Below, in pieces: positions 34,333-43,860 of a stretch of 64,000 nucleotides of DNA; the stretch's first letter is position 1; each line of letters begins with the position of its first letter. This stretch comes from Bacteroidota bacterium (GTDB lineage: Bacteria; Bacteroidota; Bacteroidia; Chitinophagales; Chitinophagaceae), in the NCBI GenBank assembly GCA_023387985.1, contig JAEWHC010000005.1, positions 310,001 through 374,000 on the forward strand. Direction: 5' to 3'. The position numbers were made by a program, and so were the translations under genes. Under the pieces are notes generated by a model. It searched no databases. It was not told where the DNA came from and saw nothing but the letters and a program-made list of their open reading frames with translations.

Positions 34333-35061
34333 ATGTTGAGGATGATCAGTGAGCAGCAAATTCAAACAATAGAACAAGCCGGACTTGCAGAAAGCCTGCG
34401 CATGATCTCCGGGCTTTTCCCAGGGCAATGCGTATTTTCCTCCTCTCTTGGTCAGGAAGACCAGGTGATTACGGATGCGATCCTGAAGAACAATATTCCC
34501 ATCCGTATTTTCACGCTTGATACCGGCAGGTTATTTTACGAAACTTATGACTTGCTGGAAAAAACCAATGCACGTTATAAAACCAATATCCAGGTTTATT
34601 TTCCGGTGGCCCCTGCTGTAGAAGAATTTGTAAATACAAATGGGATCAATGGCTTTTACGAATCGGTTGAAAACCGGAAACGCTGTTGCTACATACGTAA
34701 AGTGGAACCATTGAACAGGGCGCTTGCCGGAGCGAAAGTTTGGGTTACGGGTTTACGGGCCGAACAGAGCGATAACCGGCATGATATGAAATTGCTGGAA
34801 TGGGATGAAATCCGGCAACTGTGGAAATTCAATCCCCTCATCCGGTGGAGTTTTGAAGAAATGATGGAATACATAAAAAGCCATGATGTACCCTATAATC
34901 CGCTGCACGACAGAGGTTTTGTGAGCATTGGTTGTGCGCCTTGTACCCGGGCGATCGAACCCGGCGAGGATGCACGTGCAGGCCGGTGGTGGTGGGAAAG
35001 CTCAAAGAAAGAGTGTGGCCTGCATGCGGTGAGGCTTGAAAATGGGAACGGCAGCCAGTAA
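34333..35061 (+). CDS. cysH: Phosphoadenylyl/adenylyl-sulfate reductase
   Basis: 242 residues from ATG 34333 (ATG 34342 is also possible). The PP-loop-like SSLGQEDQVITD and TLDTGRLF are near the N terminus. The catalytic Cys228 is in KKECGLH. Cys118-Cys119 and Cys201-Cys204 (GCAPCTR) form the pattern that binds a [4Fe-4S] cluster, which marks the APS-reducing type. It reduces adenylyl sulfate to sulfite with thioredoxin. No APS kinase (cysC) is seen, consistent with direct use of APS. cysD and cysN follow, and the Rrf2 gene precedes it. Confidence 0.93.
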   Translation: MLRMISEQQIQTIEQAGLAESLRMISGLFPGQCVFSSSLGQEDQVITDAILKNNIPIRIFTLDTGRLFYETYDLLEKTNARYKTNIQVYFPVAPAVEEFVNTNGINGFYESVENRKRCCYIRKVEPLNRALAGAKVWVTGLRAEQSDNRHDMKLLEWDEIRQLWKFNPLIRWSFEEMMEYIKSHDVPYNPLHDRGFVSIGCAPCTRAIEPGEDARAGRWWWESSKKECGLHAVRLENGNGSQ

Positions 35062-35236
35062 GATTGGTTGGAGTGTTGAGGCCTGAAGCATGGGGGTACG
35101 AGCGAACGAACCCTGGCTATACCCACGAACCATGTCGGTTTCTCGCCCCTGATGGAGGAATCTTGATTTGAGGCATTAAAATATAAACAGTTTCAGTTGC
35201 ACATTTCTGCTGGAATATGTAAAGACATAAAACTCT

Positions 35237-36145
35237 ATGGAAACCCATACATTAAATTACCTGCAGCAGCTCGAAGCCGAAAGCATCCACATTATGCGCG
35301 AAGTGGCGGCCCAATTTGAGCGACCGGCATTGCTGTTCAGTGGTGGCAAAGATTCTATCACCATGGTGCACCTGGCGAGAAAAGCATTTGCACCCGGGAA
35401 AATTCCTTTCCCGCTGGTCCATATTGATACCGGCCACAATTTTATTGAAGCCCTTGATTTTCGGGACAACCTGGTAAAAGAGCTCGGGCTGCAACTGGTG
35501 GTACGCAAAGTGGAAGACACGATTCGCGAACGTAAACTTACCGAACCCAAAGGAAAATTTGCCAGCCGCAACTGGTTACAAACGCATACCCTACTAGATA
35601 CCATTGAAGAATTTCGTTTTGATGCCTGCATTGGTGGCGCAAGGCGCGATGAAGAAAAAGCAAGGGCCAAGGAACGCATTTTTTCTGTACGCGATGAATT
35701 TGGCCAATGGGAACCCAAACTGCAAAGGCCGGAACTCTGGAGCATTTACAACGGTCGCATTCATAAGGGCGAAAATGTACGGGTATTCCCTATAAGCAAC
35801 TGGACCGAACTGGATGTTTGGAATTATATCCGCCATGAAAAAATCGACCTGCCCTCCATTTATTTTGCCCATGAGCGTAAAGTGATTTCGCACCAGGGCC
35901 AACTGATCGCTGTTTCGGATTTTATTGCCATTGATGAAACCGATGAGATCCTGACCAAAAGCGTACGTTACCGTACAGTGGGTGATATGACCTGCACTGC
36001 TGCGGTGGCTAGTGAAGCCTTAACCATTGATGAAGTGGTGAATGAGATCGTTGCTACCCGAATCTCCGAACGAGGAGAAACAAGGATTGATGATAAAGTG
36101 ACGGAAGCCGCGATGGAAGACCGGAAAAAGGGTGGGTATTTTTAA
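35237..36145 (+). CDS. cysD: Sulfate adenylyltransferase subunit 2
   Basis: 302 residues, the standard CysD length. The PP-loop SGGKDS is at 35-40, followed by MVHLARKAF and VHIDTGHNF. The family core RRDEEKARAKERIFSVRDEFGQW and the C-terminal RTVGDMTCTAAVASEA are intact. With CysN it makes adenylyl sulfate from sulfate and ATP. It lies 175 bases after cysH and 200 bases before cysN, so the set is close but not tightly packed. Confidence 0.96.
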   Translation: METHTLNYLQQLEAESIHIMREVAAQFERPALLFSGGKDSITMVHLARKAFAPGKIPFPLVHIDTGHNFIEALDFRDNLVKELGLQLVVRKVEDTIRERKLTEPKGKFASRNWLQTHTLLDTIEEFRFDACIGGARRDEEKARAKERIFSVRDEFGQWEPKLQRPELWSIYNGRIHKGENVRVFPISNWTELDVWNYIRHEKIDLPSIYFAHERKVISHQGQLIAVSDFIAIDETDEILTKSVRYRTVGDMTCTAAVASEALTIDEVVNEIVATRISERGETRIDDKVTEAAMEDRKKGGYF

Positions 36146-36345
36146 ACATCAGACCCCAGCAGCGTGTTGAAATCAATAAGTACAATTCCCAAATCACCAG
36201 GTAATGGACAAAATTAGTGTAGCGCGCTTTATCCAACCAGACTGAACGAACCTGAAAACGTGTTATGACTAACCCTTTTACAATCCATTACGCCCAATAA
36301 GAAATTCCTCAAACTTAAAAACCAAATCCCGAATAATTATACCCC

Positions 36346-37587
36346 ATGGATATACTTCGTTTCATAACTGCCGGCAGCGTAGACGATGGAAAAAGTACGT
36401 TGATCGGACGCCTGCTTTACGACAGTAAAAGCATTTTGCAGGATCAGCTTGAAGCCCTGGAAAAGCAGTCAAAAAACAAAAACGTAAATGGGGTTGACCT
36501 CGCTTTGCTGACCGATGGCCTGAGGGCAGAACGTGAGCAAGGCATAACCATTGATGTGGCCTACAGGTATTTCAGCACTCCTAAGAGAAAATTCATCATT
36601 GCCGACGCACCCGGCCATGTTCAATATACGCGCAACATGATCACCGGTGCATCCAACAGCCATTTGATGGTCATATTGATTGATGCAAGATTGGGTGTGA
36701 TTGAGCAAACCCGCAGGCATTCCATAATTGCCAAGTTACTGCAAATGAAACATGTGGCAGTAGCCATCAACAAAATGGATCTTGTAGGTTATGCTCAGGA
36801 GCGGTTTGAAGAGATCGTTGCCGATTACAAAGCTGTGGCAAGTCAGCTTAAATTAGAAAACGTTACTTTCTTTCCGATCACCGCGCTGCATGGCGATAAC
36901 ATTGTAGATAAGGGAACCAATATGTCCTGGTACCAGGGTCCTTCCCTCCTTGAATTCCTTGAAGATGTTGAAGTACGGATAGATACCAATTTCACAGATG
37001 CCCGTTTCCAGGTTCAATACGTTATTCGTCCGCAAACCGCCGAACTGCATGATTACCGTGGTTATGCAGGAGAGATCATTAGCGGAATCTATAAAAAAGG
37101 CGACAGGATCAGCATTCTTCCCGCGGGCATTGAAACCACCATAAGCAAAATTGAAATTGCCGGTACAGAAGTGGAAGAAGCATTTGCTCCACAGCCTGTA
37201 GTCATCCAGCTTGCCGATGATATTGACATTAGCCGCGGCGACAGTTTTGTACATATTGAAAATCCACCTAAAATTGACAGCGAAATTGATGCCTTACTTT
37301 GCTGGATGGACAATAAACCGCTGCAACAGGGGAACAGGTATTTTCTGCAGCATAAGAGCCGCATGGTACGTACCGTTGTACGGAATATTGAATACAAGGT
37401 AGATGTTAACACGCTTGAGCGCATTGCTGTGGATGGTGAAGTAAAATTGAACGAGATCGTCAGGGCGCGCCTGAAAACCGCTTCACCAATTGTTTTCGAT
37501 TCATTCCGGGATCTGAAAGGAAGCGGCAGCGCAATACTCGTAGATGAAACAAGCAACAGCACCGTAGCTGCAGTACTATTCGAATGA
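36346..37587 (+). CDS. cysN: Sulfate adenylyltransferase subunit 1 (GTPase)
   Basis: 413 residues, an EF-Tu-like GTPase of CysN length without a fused APS-kinase (CysC) domain. G1 GSVDDGKST is at 10-18, with REQGITIDVAYRYF, DAPGHVQYTRNM (G3) and NKMD (G4), then two beta-barrel domains. GTP hydrolysis drives APS formation by CysD. The lack of a CysC domain agrees with the APS-type CysH. Confidence 0.95.
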   Translation: MDILRFITAGSVDDGKSTLIGRLLYDSKSILQDQLEALEKQSKNKNVNGVDLALLTDGLRAEREQGITIDVAYRYFSTPKRKFIIADAPGHVQYTRNMITGASNSHLMVILIDARLGVIEQTRRHSIIAKLLQMKHVAVAINKMDLVGYAQERFEEIVADYKAVASQLKLENVTFFPITALHGDNIVDKGTNMSWYQGPSLLEFLEDVEVRIDTNFTDARFQVQYVIRPQTAELHDYRGYAGEIISGIYKKGDRISILPAGIETTISKIEIAGTEVEEAFAPQPVVIQLADDIDISRGDSFVHIENPPKIDSEIDALLCWMDNKPLQQGNRYFLQHKSRMVRTVVRNIEYKVDVNTLERIAVDGEVKLNEIVRARLKTASPIVFDSFRDLKGSGSAILVDETSNSTVAAVLFE

Positions 37588-37631
37588 TAGGGTCCGCATT
37601 TTAAAACCCCAAACGCTAAATTCAATTTGTT

Positions 37632-38627
37632 TTGACCAAACCTGCGAAAAATATCCCACTCGAACATCCCGATGAGCGGCTGATTGAATTCCAGGAGGCA
37701 TCACCGGAAGCGTCAGAGATCGTTGATCAAACCGTGGTATTGCAAAAGGCCCGTAAACGCATCAATCTTTACCTGATCTTAATCGGAGCTGCGGTTATTA
37801 CCGGCCTGAGCCTATATGCGCTTTACGCATTCGAGGTTTTTCCGGAAGTCAGGGAATTCCTGGCCCGCGACAACCACATTTTCTATTGGATGTTGCTGGT
37901 TGGTTTCCTGGCTGAGATTGTGGCCGGAAGCATGGGTATGGGTTATGGGGTCATTTGTACCACCACGCTGTTGATGCTCAACGTTCCGCCACCGGTGGTA
38001 AGCGCAAGTATCCATTCCGCCGAAAGTTTTACCACCGCGGCAGGCGGCATAAGTCACTGGAAACTGGGTAACATCAATAAGAAAATGGTGAAGGCCCTGG
38101 CTGTTCCCGCCATTATAGGCGCTATTCTTGGTGCAGTGGCGCTTAGTTATTTTGGCGAAAACTATGCGAAGATCATTAAGCCGTTTATGGCCGCTTACAT
38201 GATCTACCTGGGTGTGAATATTCTCAAAAATGCTTTCAAAAAGAAAAAACAAAGGCGCCGCAAAAAACCCCTGGCAATAAAAACACTGGGGTTGATCGGA
38301 GGATTTATCGACAGTTTTGGAGGCGGAGGCTGGGGTCCCCTGGTTACCGGAACATTTATTAAAAATGGCAGGACTCCCCGTTACGTTGTGGGCAGCTCCA
38401 CGGTGGTGAAATTTATTCTTACCCTTACGAGTGCACTCACTTTTGTATTTCTGATCGGCATCAAACACTGGCACATCGTGGCTGGCCTGTTGATTGGAGG
38501 AGTAATCACTGCACCATTTTCAGCAATGCTAACGGCAAAACTACCGGTAAAGAAAATGTTTATCACCGTTGGTTTCCTTGTGATCATCATGAGTTTAATC
38601 ACGATCTACCGTTCGGTATTTTTATAG
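37632..38627 (+). CDS. TauE/SafE family anion permease
   Basis: 331 residues from a TTG start at 37632 (MTKPAKNIPL), the only reasonable start before the first membrane segment. About eight hydrophobic segments form two TauE/SafE repeats: WMLLVGFLAEIVAGSMGMGYGV with SIHSAESFTTAAGG, and LIGGFIDSFGGGGWGPLVTG with RYVVGSSTVVKF. A charged N-terminal extension of about 45 residues precedes them. The family exports or imports sulfite, sulfate or sulfonates. Lying 44 bases after cysN, it probably moves sulfate or sulfite for the assimilation pathway; direction unknown. Confidence 0.9.
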   Translation: MTKPAKNIPLEHPDERLIEFQEASPEASEIVDQTVVLQKARKRINLYLILIGAAVITGLSLYALYAFEVFPEVREFLARDNHIFYWMLLVGFLAEIVAGSMGMGYGVICTTTLLMLNVPPPVVSASIHSAESFTTAAGGISHWKLGNINKKMVKALAVPAIIGAILGAVALSYFGENYAKIIKPFMAAYMIYLGVNILKNAFKKKKQRRRKKPLAIKTLGLIGGFIDSFGGGGWGPLVTGTFIKNGRTPRYVVGSSTVVKFILTLTSALTFVFLIGIKHWHIVAGLLIGGVITAPFSAMLTAKLPVKKMFITVGFLVIIMSLITIYRSVFL

Positions 38628-38661
38628 AAGAAATCCGCAGTGTTGTTCTAGAAATCCCGAC

Positions 38662-40056
38662 TCACCCCAGGTCGCCATCCTTCCACATTTCGTTAAAGGT
38701 TTTCGGTGCAAATTCAAGTTTATTGCGGTGTTTGGTCCAAACGGTAAACAGATTGCTTACCATTTTTGTTTTAAGCCTGCCATTGGAAACATTGAACAAT
38801 GCCCGGCTTTGGCATGCGGTTTTCCAGCCTTTCCAGGCAAGCCTTTCGGCCAGTGCAGATCGACCGCGCCTGACAGCTTCGTGCCGGTTGTAAAGCAGCA
38901 ATTCATGCAGTTGAATATTAACCGGGCAGGCATCGGTACAAGCGCCGCAAAGGCTGCTTGCATGGCTCAGGTGCTTATACTCCCAGCCTTCCAGCCAGGG
39001 GGTAATCACTTTACCGATTGGCCCGCTGTAGGTTACCCCATAGGTATGCCCGCCAATATTGCGATATACCGGACAGGCATTTAAGCAGCTGCCGCAGCGG
39101 ATGCAAAATAACGCCTCACGTACTTTGGGATCGGCCAGCATATGGGTTCGTCCGTTGTCCAGCAAAATGATCACCATCCGTTCTGGTCCATCGGTTTCAC
39201 CAGGTTTTGCGGGACCCGAAATAATGGTGTTGTAAGAGGTTACTTTCTGGCCGGTTCCAAAAGTGGAAAGCAGAGGCCAGAAAATGGCAAGGTCTTTTAG
39301 CGACGGGATCACTTTTTCAATTCCGGCAATGGCAATGTGGACATTGACGAAAGTGGTACTTAGCCTTGCATTCCCTTCATTTTCAGTTAGTGCAATGGAA
39401 CCGGTTTCAGCTATCAAAAAATTTGCACCCGTAATGCCCACTTCCGCTTCTGCGAATTGCTTTCGCAGATGGAACCTGGCCACCTGCGTCAGTTCCTCAG
39501 GACTGAGATTGGGTTCACAGCCCAGTTTATTTGCAAAAAGGCGTGCCACATCTTCCTTGCTTTTATGCATAGCCGGAGTAACGATATGGTAAGGCGGCTC
39601 TTCATCCAGCTGTTGTATATATTCCCCCAGGTCAGTTTCAATACTCCTGATACCGATATTCTCCAAAAAATCATTCAGGTGAATTTCTTCAGTGACCATG
39701 CTCTTGCTTTTCACCACCGTTTTGGCATTGTATTCCCGGCAGATCAGCCCGATGATCTCATTGGCTTCAGCGGCATCTGCTGCCCAATACACTTCAGCGC
39801 CATTCTTTATCGCCTGTTTTTCAAACTGCAAAAGTTGTTCGTGTAAATGTTCAATCGCCTGCCATTTCCGGATTTTTGCAAATTCACGAACATATGGGAG
39901 ATTGGTAAACTGGCTGATACCGGTTTGTACCGCTGCATGGTATTTATGCATGTTAAACCGGATCTTGCGCCGATGTTCCAGGTCGGCGGATTTCAATTCT
40001 GCCTGGGCCATGAAAGTCCGGTACGCATCTTTAGGAGCAGGAAAATAGGTACTCAT
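38662..40056 (-). CDS. LutB/LldF-like iron-sulfur protein
   Basis: 464 residues from ATG 40056 (a longer frame to 40089 adds 11 hydrophobic residues before the usual start). The N-terminal LUD domain (about 60-300) has NFLIAETGSIALTENEGNARLST, and two ferredoxin-type [4Fe-4S] motifs follow: CIRCGSCLNACPV and CGACTDACPV. LutB works with LutA and LutC in oxidising L-lactate and passing electrons to quinone. Here neither lutA nor lutC is adjacent, so the partners must be elsewhere or the role differs. The gene is convergent with the TauE/SafE gene. Confidence 0.9.
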   Translation of the reverse strand: MSTYFPAPKDAYRTFMAQAELKSADLEHRRKIRFNMHKYHAAVQTGISQFTNLPYVREFAKIRKWQAIEHLHEQLLQFEKQAIKNGAEVYWAADAAEANEIIGLICREYNAKTVVKSKSMVTEEIHLNDFLENIGIRSIETDLGEYIQQLDEEPPYHIVTPAMHKSKEDVARLFANKLGCEPNLSPEELTQVARFHLRKQFAEAEVGITGANFLIAETGSIALTENEGNARLSTTFVNVHIAIAGIEKVIPSLKDLAIFWPLLSTFGTGQKVTSYNTIISGPAKPGETDGPERMVIILLDNGRTHMLADPKVREALFCIRCGSCLNACPVYRNIGGHTYGVTYSGPIGKVITPWLEGWEYKHLSHASSLCGACTDACPVNIQLHELLLYNRHEAVRRGRSALAERLAWKGWKTACQSRALFNVSNGRLKTKMVSNLFTVWTKHRNKLEFAPKTFNEMWKDGDLG

Positions 40057-40089
40057 ATGGGCAAAGTACTTAAAAAATACATGCCACAA

Positions 40090-40110
40090 TGCCTGCGCAA
40101 CGGGCAGGCA
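40090..40110. repeat. Hairpin between the small membrane gene and the LutB gene
   Basis: TGCCTGC (40090-40096) and GCAGGCA (40104-40110) pair perfectly around the 7-base loop 40097-40103. It lies between the stop at 40132 and the LutB start at 40056. On the minus strand a T-run appears only 11 bases later, so it is a poor terminator and may instead tune expression of the LutB gene. Confidence 0.5.
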
Positions 40111-40131
40111 ATAAATTAAAAATTAATAATA

Positions 40132-40350
40132 TCAATGATGGGCTTCATCGGGATGATCGAGCGCCGAAATTTTGCGCTTATGCTGACCCATATGGTAGTA
40201 CAAAGAAAGAATACTCAGCACCACGAAGAGGGCCATTCCCAAAATGGAAAGCACAATGGCCCAGCCCTGCCCGCTGTCGAGGCTCCTGACAAACAGAAGC
40301 ATGATAAAAATGGTGATCAGAATGGTAATATAAAAGAAAGGAATCTTCAT
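40132..40350 (-). CDS. Small two-helix membrane protein, unknown
   Basis: 72 residues with two hydrophobic segments, FFYITILITIFIMLLFV and WAIVLSILGMALFVVLSIL, a short charged loop (RSLDSGQG) and a His/Asp-rich tail. I do not recognise a family. It lies upstream of the LutB gene on the same strand and is divergent from feoB. The length, membrane topology and ATG at 40350 make it a credible gene. Confidence 0.55.
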   Translation of the reverse strand: MKIPFFYITILITIFIMLLFVRSLDSGQGWAIVLSILGMALFVVLSILSLYYHMGQHKRKISALDHPDEAHH

Positions 40351-40468
40351 ATCCTGTGCGATTTAATGCAAATTAAACCATTCTGGTGGAGATTTTCAAA
40401 TTGTAAAAAATTCCCTGCCGGGCAAATAGGTCTGGATGCGGCAGCTCAATACGGCCGGCTTTTTTAAA

Positions 40469-40505
40469 TGCCGGATCGGGAAAATCAGAAATTACCCATC
40501 CGGCA
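40469..40505. repeat. Inverted repeat upstream of feoB
   Basis: TGCCGGAT (40469-40476) and ATCCGGCA (40498-40505) are perfect reverse complements with a 21-base spacer, about 45 bases before the feoB -7 element. It may be an operator, although a Fur-type box is not evident. Confidence 0.35.
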
Positions 40506-40549
40506 AAGTTCATTCCCATTATTGGGGGTTTTTTAGGAATGCCATCCTG

Positions 40550-40557
40550 TACATTTG
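40550..40557 (+). promoter_or_regulatory. Candidate -7 element before feoB
   Basis: TACATTTG matches TAnnTTTG and lies 43 bases before the TTG start at 40601. A TTG at 40522-40524 is 25 bases away, longer than usual. Confidence 0.45.
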
Positions 40558-40600
40558 CGTACTTTTTTTATAAGAATAACAAACGTTTCAAACAATACCG

Positions 40601-42718
40601 TTGAGCAAGGTAAACCTGAATATTGCGTTGGTTGGAAATCCGAACAGTGGGAAAACTTCTTTGTTTAACGCATTGACAGGGCTGAACCAAAAAGTCGGCA
40701 ATTTCCCGGGCGTAACAGTTGATAAAAAGACCGGAATCAGCCACATCAATGAAGGGCTTGATGCGTATATCATTGATTTGCCGGGTAGTTACAGTTTGTA
40801 TCCAAAAAGAGAGGATGAATGGGTAAGCTACAGGGTGCTTCTCCAGGAAGATACTGAAGTGCAACCTGATCTCGTTATTCTTGTTGCCGATGCCAGCAAT
40901 CTTAAACGCAACCTGTTATTTTGTTCCCAGCTGCTGGATCTGAAATTACCCATGATCGTGGCGCTTACCATGACCGACATCGCAAGGCAAAAAGGTATCC
41001 AGGTAGATATCAAGGGGCTGCAAACTGAATTGGGTGTACCTGTTGTACCGGTCAATCCACGAAAAAATAAAGGCAGTCTGCAACTCAAAAGGGCCATTGA
41101 AACTTTTGCTGCCGACAACACCTGGCAGGCACGCAGTTTTCTGCCGCTCAATGAACTGACGGCGGCGCCGGTTGGCGAAATGCGGGAACTGTTGCCGGAG
41201 CTGAGCGATTACAAATCCATCCACTACCTCATCAACCACGAAAATTTCGACCTGCCCCCGGATATCCAGCATAAAATTGAACGGATTGAAGAAAAGCACC
41301 AGTTCAATCATACCAAGGTTCAGGCGGATGAGATCCTGCTCCGGTTTCAGCGGATCAAGCAGATCATGAAAAAAACGGTGGTAGAAAAAGATCCCCTTGC
41401 CCGAAAAATGTTCAGCGACCGGCTCGACAACCTGTTTTTGCATCGCTTTTGGGGTTACGTTATCTTGTTACTGGTTCTCTTCCTGCTTTTCCAGAGCATA
41501 TTCTGGCTTGCTGCCTATCCTATGGGCTGGATCGAAACTTTCTTCGCTGAAACCAGTACTTTTTTCAAATCCATGCTGCCAGATTCGTGGTGGGGCAATT
41601 TGCTTGTGGATGGAGTTTATGCCGGCATGGGAGGCATTGTCATCTTCGTTCCGCAAATTGCCATCCTGTTCGGGCTGATTACCCTTTTGGAAGATACGGG
41701 CTACATGGCCCGCATCAGTTTCCTTACCGACAGACTCATGCGAAAAACGGGGCTCAACGGCAAGAGCATCATGCCCATGATCTCGGGATTTGCCTGCGCC
41801 ATTCCGGCCATTATGAGTGCACGAAATATTGAAAATAAAAAGGAAAGGCTGTTGACCATCCTGGTCACACCCTTGATGAGTTGCAGTGCGCGCCTGCCCG
41901 TTTACACCATTCTCATTGGCCTCATCATTCCGGCTAAATTTTATCTGGGTTTCCTGAGTCTGCAGGGACTTGTCATGATGGGCCTTTACCTCTTTGGGTT
42001 GTTTATTGCACTCGCCGTGGCCTGGGTGGCCAAATGGTTTATCCACCTGAAAGAAAAAAGCTATTTCATCCTGGAACTACCTGTCTATCGTCCACCACGA
42101 TGGAAGAATGTGGTAAATACCATGTTTGAAAAGGCGAGGATTTTTGTTGTAGATGCCGGAAAGATTATTATGATCATCAGCATTGTGCTTTGGTTCTTAA
42201 GCAGCTACGGCCCTCCGGGCAGAATGACTGCGCTTGAACAACGGTATGAAACCCTGAAAGCAGCTCCCGGCGCCAATAAAGGTGAACTGAACAAAGAATT
42301 TCAGCGTGACGCCCTTGCGGAAAGTTATGCCGGAATATTGGGCAAAGCCATTGAGCCAATAATCAGGCCACTGGGCTATGACTGGAAAATTGGTATCGCG
42401 CTTATCACTTCTTTTGCTGCCCGCGAAGTTTTTGTTGGAACCATGGCCACACTTTACAGCGTAGGCGAATCAGGAGAAGTCACCGCAACACTTTCCCAGA
42501 AAATGGCGCAAGCCACCTGGCCCGACGGGCGCAAGGTATATAGTTTTGCCACCGGTGTCTCCCTTTTGTTGTTTTACCTGCTGGCTATGCAATGCATGAG
42601 CACACTGGCCATTACCAAAAGGGAGACGAGAAGCTGGAAATGGCCTATAATCCAGCTTGCCGTGTTGTCCTTTCTTGCCTATACTTTTAGTTTTGCCGCT
42701 TACCAGATCCTGGCCTGA
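40601..42718 (+). CDS. feoB: Ferrous iron transport protein B
   Basis: 705 residues from a TTG start; MSKVNLNIALVGNPNSGKTSLFN is the expected N terminus. The cytoplasmic G domain has G1 GNPNSGKTSLF and DLPGSYSL (G3), then a helical spacer domain, then eleven or so hydrophobic segments with PMISGFACAIPAIMSARNI and LVTPLMSCSARLPVY, the two Gate motifs. It imports Fe2+ across the inner membrane. feoA is not next to it and is not fused, which is less usual. Its own promoter and an inverted repeat lie upstream. Confidence 0.96.
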   Translation: MSKVNLNIALVGNPNSGKTSLFNALTGLNQKVGNFPGVTVDKKTGISHINEGLDAYIIDLPGSYSLYPKREDEWVSYRVLLQEDTEVQPDLVILVADASNLKRNLLFCSQLLDLKLPMIVALTMTDIARQKGIQVDIKGLQTELGVPVVPVNPRKNKGSLQLKRAIETFAADNTWQARSFLPLNELTAAPVGEMRELLPELSDYKSIHYLINHENFDLPPDIQHKIERIEEKHQFNHTKVQADEILLRFQRIKQIMKKTVVEKDPLARKMFSDRLDNLFLHRFWGYVILLLVLFLLFQSIFWLAAYPMGWIETFFAETSTFFKSMLPDSWWGNLLVDGVYAGMGGIVIFVPQIAILFGLITLLEDTGYMARISFLTDRLMRKTGLNGKSIMPMISGFACAIPAIMSARNIENKKERLLTILVTPLMSCSARLPVYTILIGLIIPAKFYLGFLSLQGLVMMGLYLFGLFIALAVAWVAKWFIHLKEKSYFILELPVYRPPRWKNVVNTMFEKARIFVVDAGKIIMIISIVLWFLSSYGPPGRMTALEQRYETLKAAPGANKGELNKEFQRDALAESYAGILGKAIEPIIRPLGYDWKIGIALITSFAAREVFVGTMATLYSVGESGEVTATLSQKMAQATWPDGRKVYSFATGVSLLLFYLLAMQCMSTLAITKRETRSWKWPIIQLAVLSFLAYTFSFAAYQILA

Positions 42719-42779
42719 GTAAACTGACGATTGCCGGATCATTTACCTGAACCCATGACTTAACGAACAGCATTCCGCA

Positions 42780-43859
42780 TCAATTTTCCTGGTCTTTTTT
42801 CTTTTCCTTTTCCTCTTTTTCCTTTTCTTTTTTTCGCTCTTCCCGCTCCTCTTTTTTCAGTGCCGGTACTGCATCCGGCGGCGTTTCGGTATACTCAGGA
42901 TGTTGATCTGGCAGTACGCTTACTTCTTTTTCTTTCTCAATTACTTCAAGGTAGACAGCGTAATCCGCCGGCCTGATGCCGAGCCCGAATTTTTCCGCAT
43001 AAACCTGGGTAAATTCCGCTCCGAAATAAAGGATAAACGCCGTATAATAAACCCACAACAACATAATGAAAATCGAGCTTGCAGCACCGTAAACCTTACC
43101 CGGGTTGCTGCTGGCGATATAGACTTCAATAAGGTATTTGCCAACCATAAAAAGCACCGCGGTTACCAGTGCCCCCACGATGGAAGATTTCCAGCGCACT
43201 TTTGCATCCGGCAATACGCGGAAAATAATGGTGAACAAGGAACCGATTATAATCAGGGTAACTAGATTGTTTATAATGAAGAGCAGTGTTGTACGCCCTT
43301 CGGGCAAATAATAAGCTAAAGCGCTGGCCAGCTCCGTTGTGGCCACACTCACGATCAAAGAAACAAGCAGCAAAAATCCTACGGTTACTACCAGTGAAAA
43401 AGAGATCAACCGGTCAATGATCATTTTTACGATGCCCTTGCGTTTAACAGCTTTTACTTTCCAGATATAATTGATGCTGTCCTGGATTTCGCCAAAAACA
43501 GCTGTAGCGCCCAGTACAAGTGACACTGCGCCAATAATGATGGCCAGGGTATTTTTCCCGGTCAGGTTGCTGTTGGCCACAAAAGTTTGAATCTGCATTG
43601 CTGCATCCGTACCCACGATGTTGGCCAGCTCAGCGAACAATTTACCCTCAAAAGCCTCCCGTTTATAAACCTTGCTGATAATGCTGATGATGACCACCAG
43701 CAAAGGGGTAATTGAAAAAATGGTGTAATACGATAAAGAGGCGGCCATTTTTGGCACCTTGTCTTCAATAAATCCCGTAATCGTTCCTTTCACCAGGTCA
43801 TAAATTATCCGGATCTTGCTGTTGGGATTTTTCAGGTATTTTTTCAATTTTTTAAACAT
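42780..43859 (-). CDS. YihY/BrkB family membrane protein
   Basis: 359 residues with six hydrophobic segments and the family pattern AASLSYYTIFSITPLLVVIISI near the N terminus, and GAASSIFIMLLWVYYTAFILYFGAEFTQVY near the end. A highly charged Lys/Glu tail of about 30 residues closes the protein. The family was once called RNase BN, which is not correct; its role in the envelope is not settled. It begins 1 base after the tamL stop, so it is in one operon with tamB and tamL, which suggests a part in envelope or lipid homeostasis. Confidence 0.88.
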   Translation of the reverse strand: MFKKLKKYLKNPNSKIRIIYDLVKGTITGFIEDKVPKMAASLSYYTIFSITPLLVVIISIISKVYKREAFEGKLFAELANIVGTDAAMQIQTFVANSNLTGKNTLAIIIGAVSLVLGATAVFGEIQDSINYIWKVKAVKRKGIVKMIIDRLISFSLVVTVGFLLLVSLIVSVATTELASALAYYLPEGRTTLLFIINNLVTLIIIGSLFTIIFRVLPDAKVRWKSSIVGALVTAVLFMVGKYLIEVYIASSNPGKVYGAASSIFIMLLWVYYTAFILYFGAEFTQVYAEKFGLGIRPADYAVYLEVIEKEKEVSVLPDQHPEYTETPPDAVPALKKEEREERKKEKEKEEKEKKKDQEN

Positions 43860-43860
43860 A

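Noticed and set aside
42780..43859. Annotation as ribonuclease BN
   Set aside because: The YihY/BrkB family was historically misnamed; the sequence is a membrane protein without nuclease motifs.
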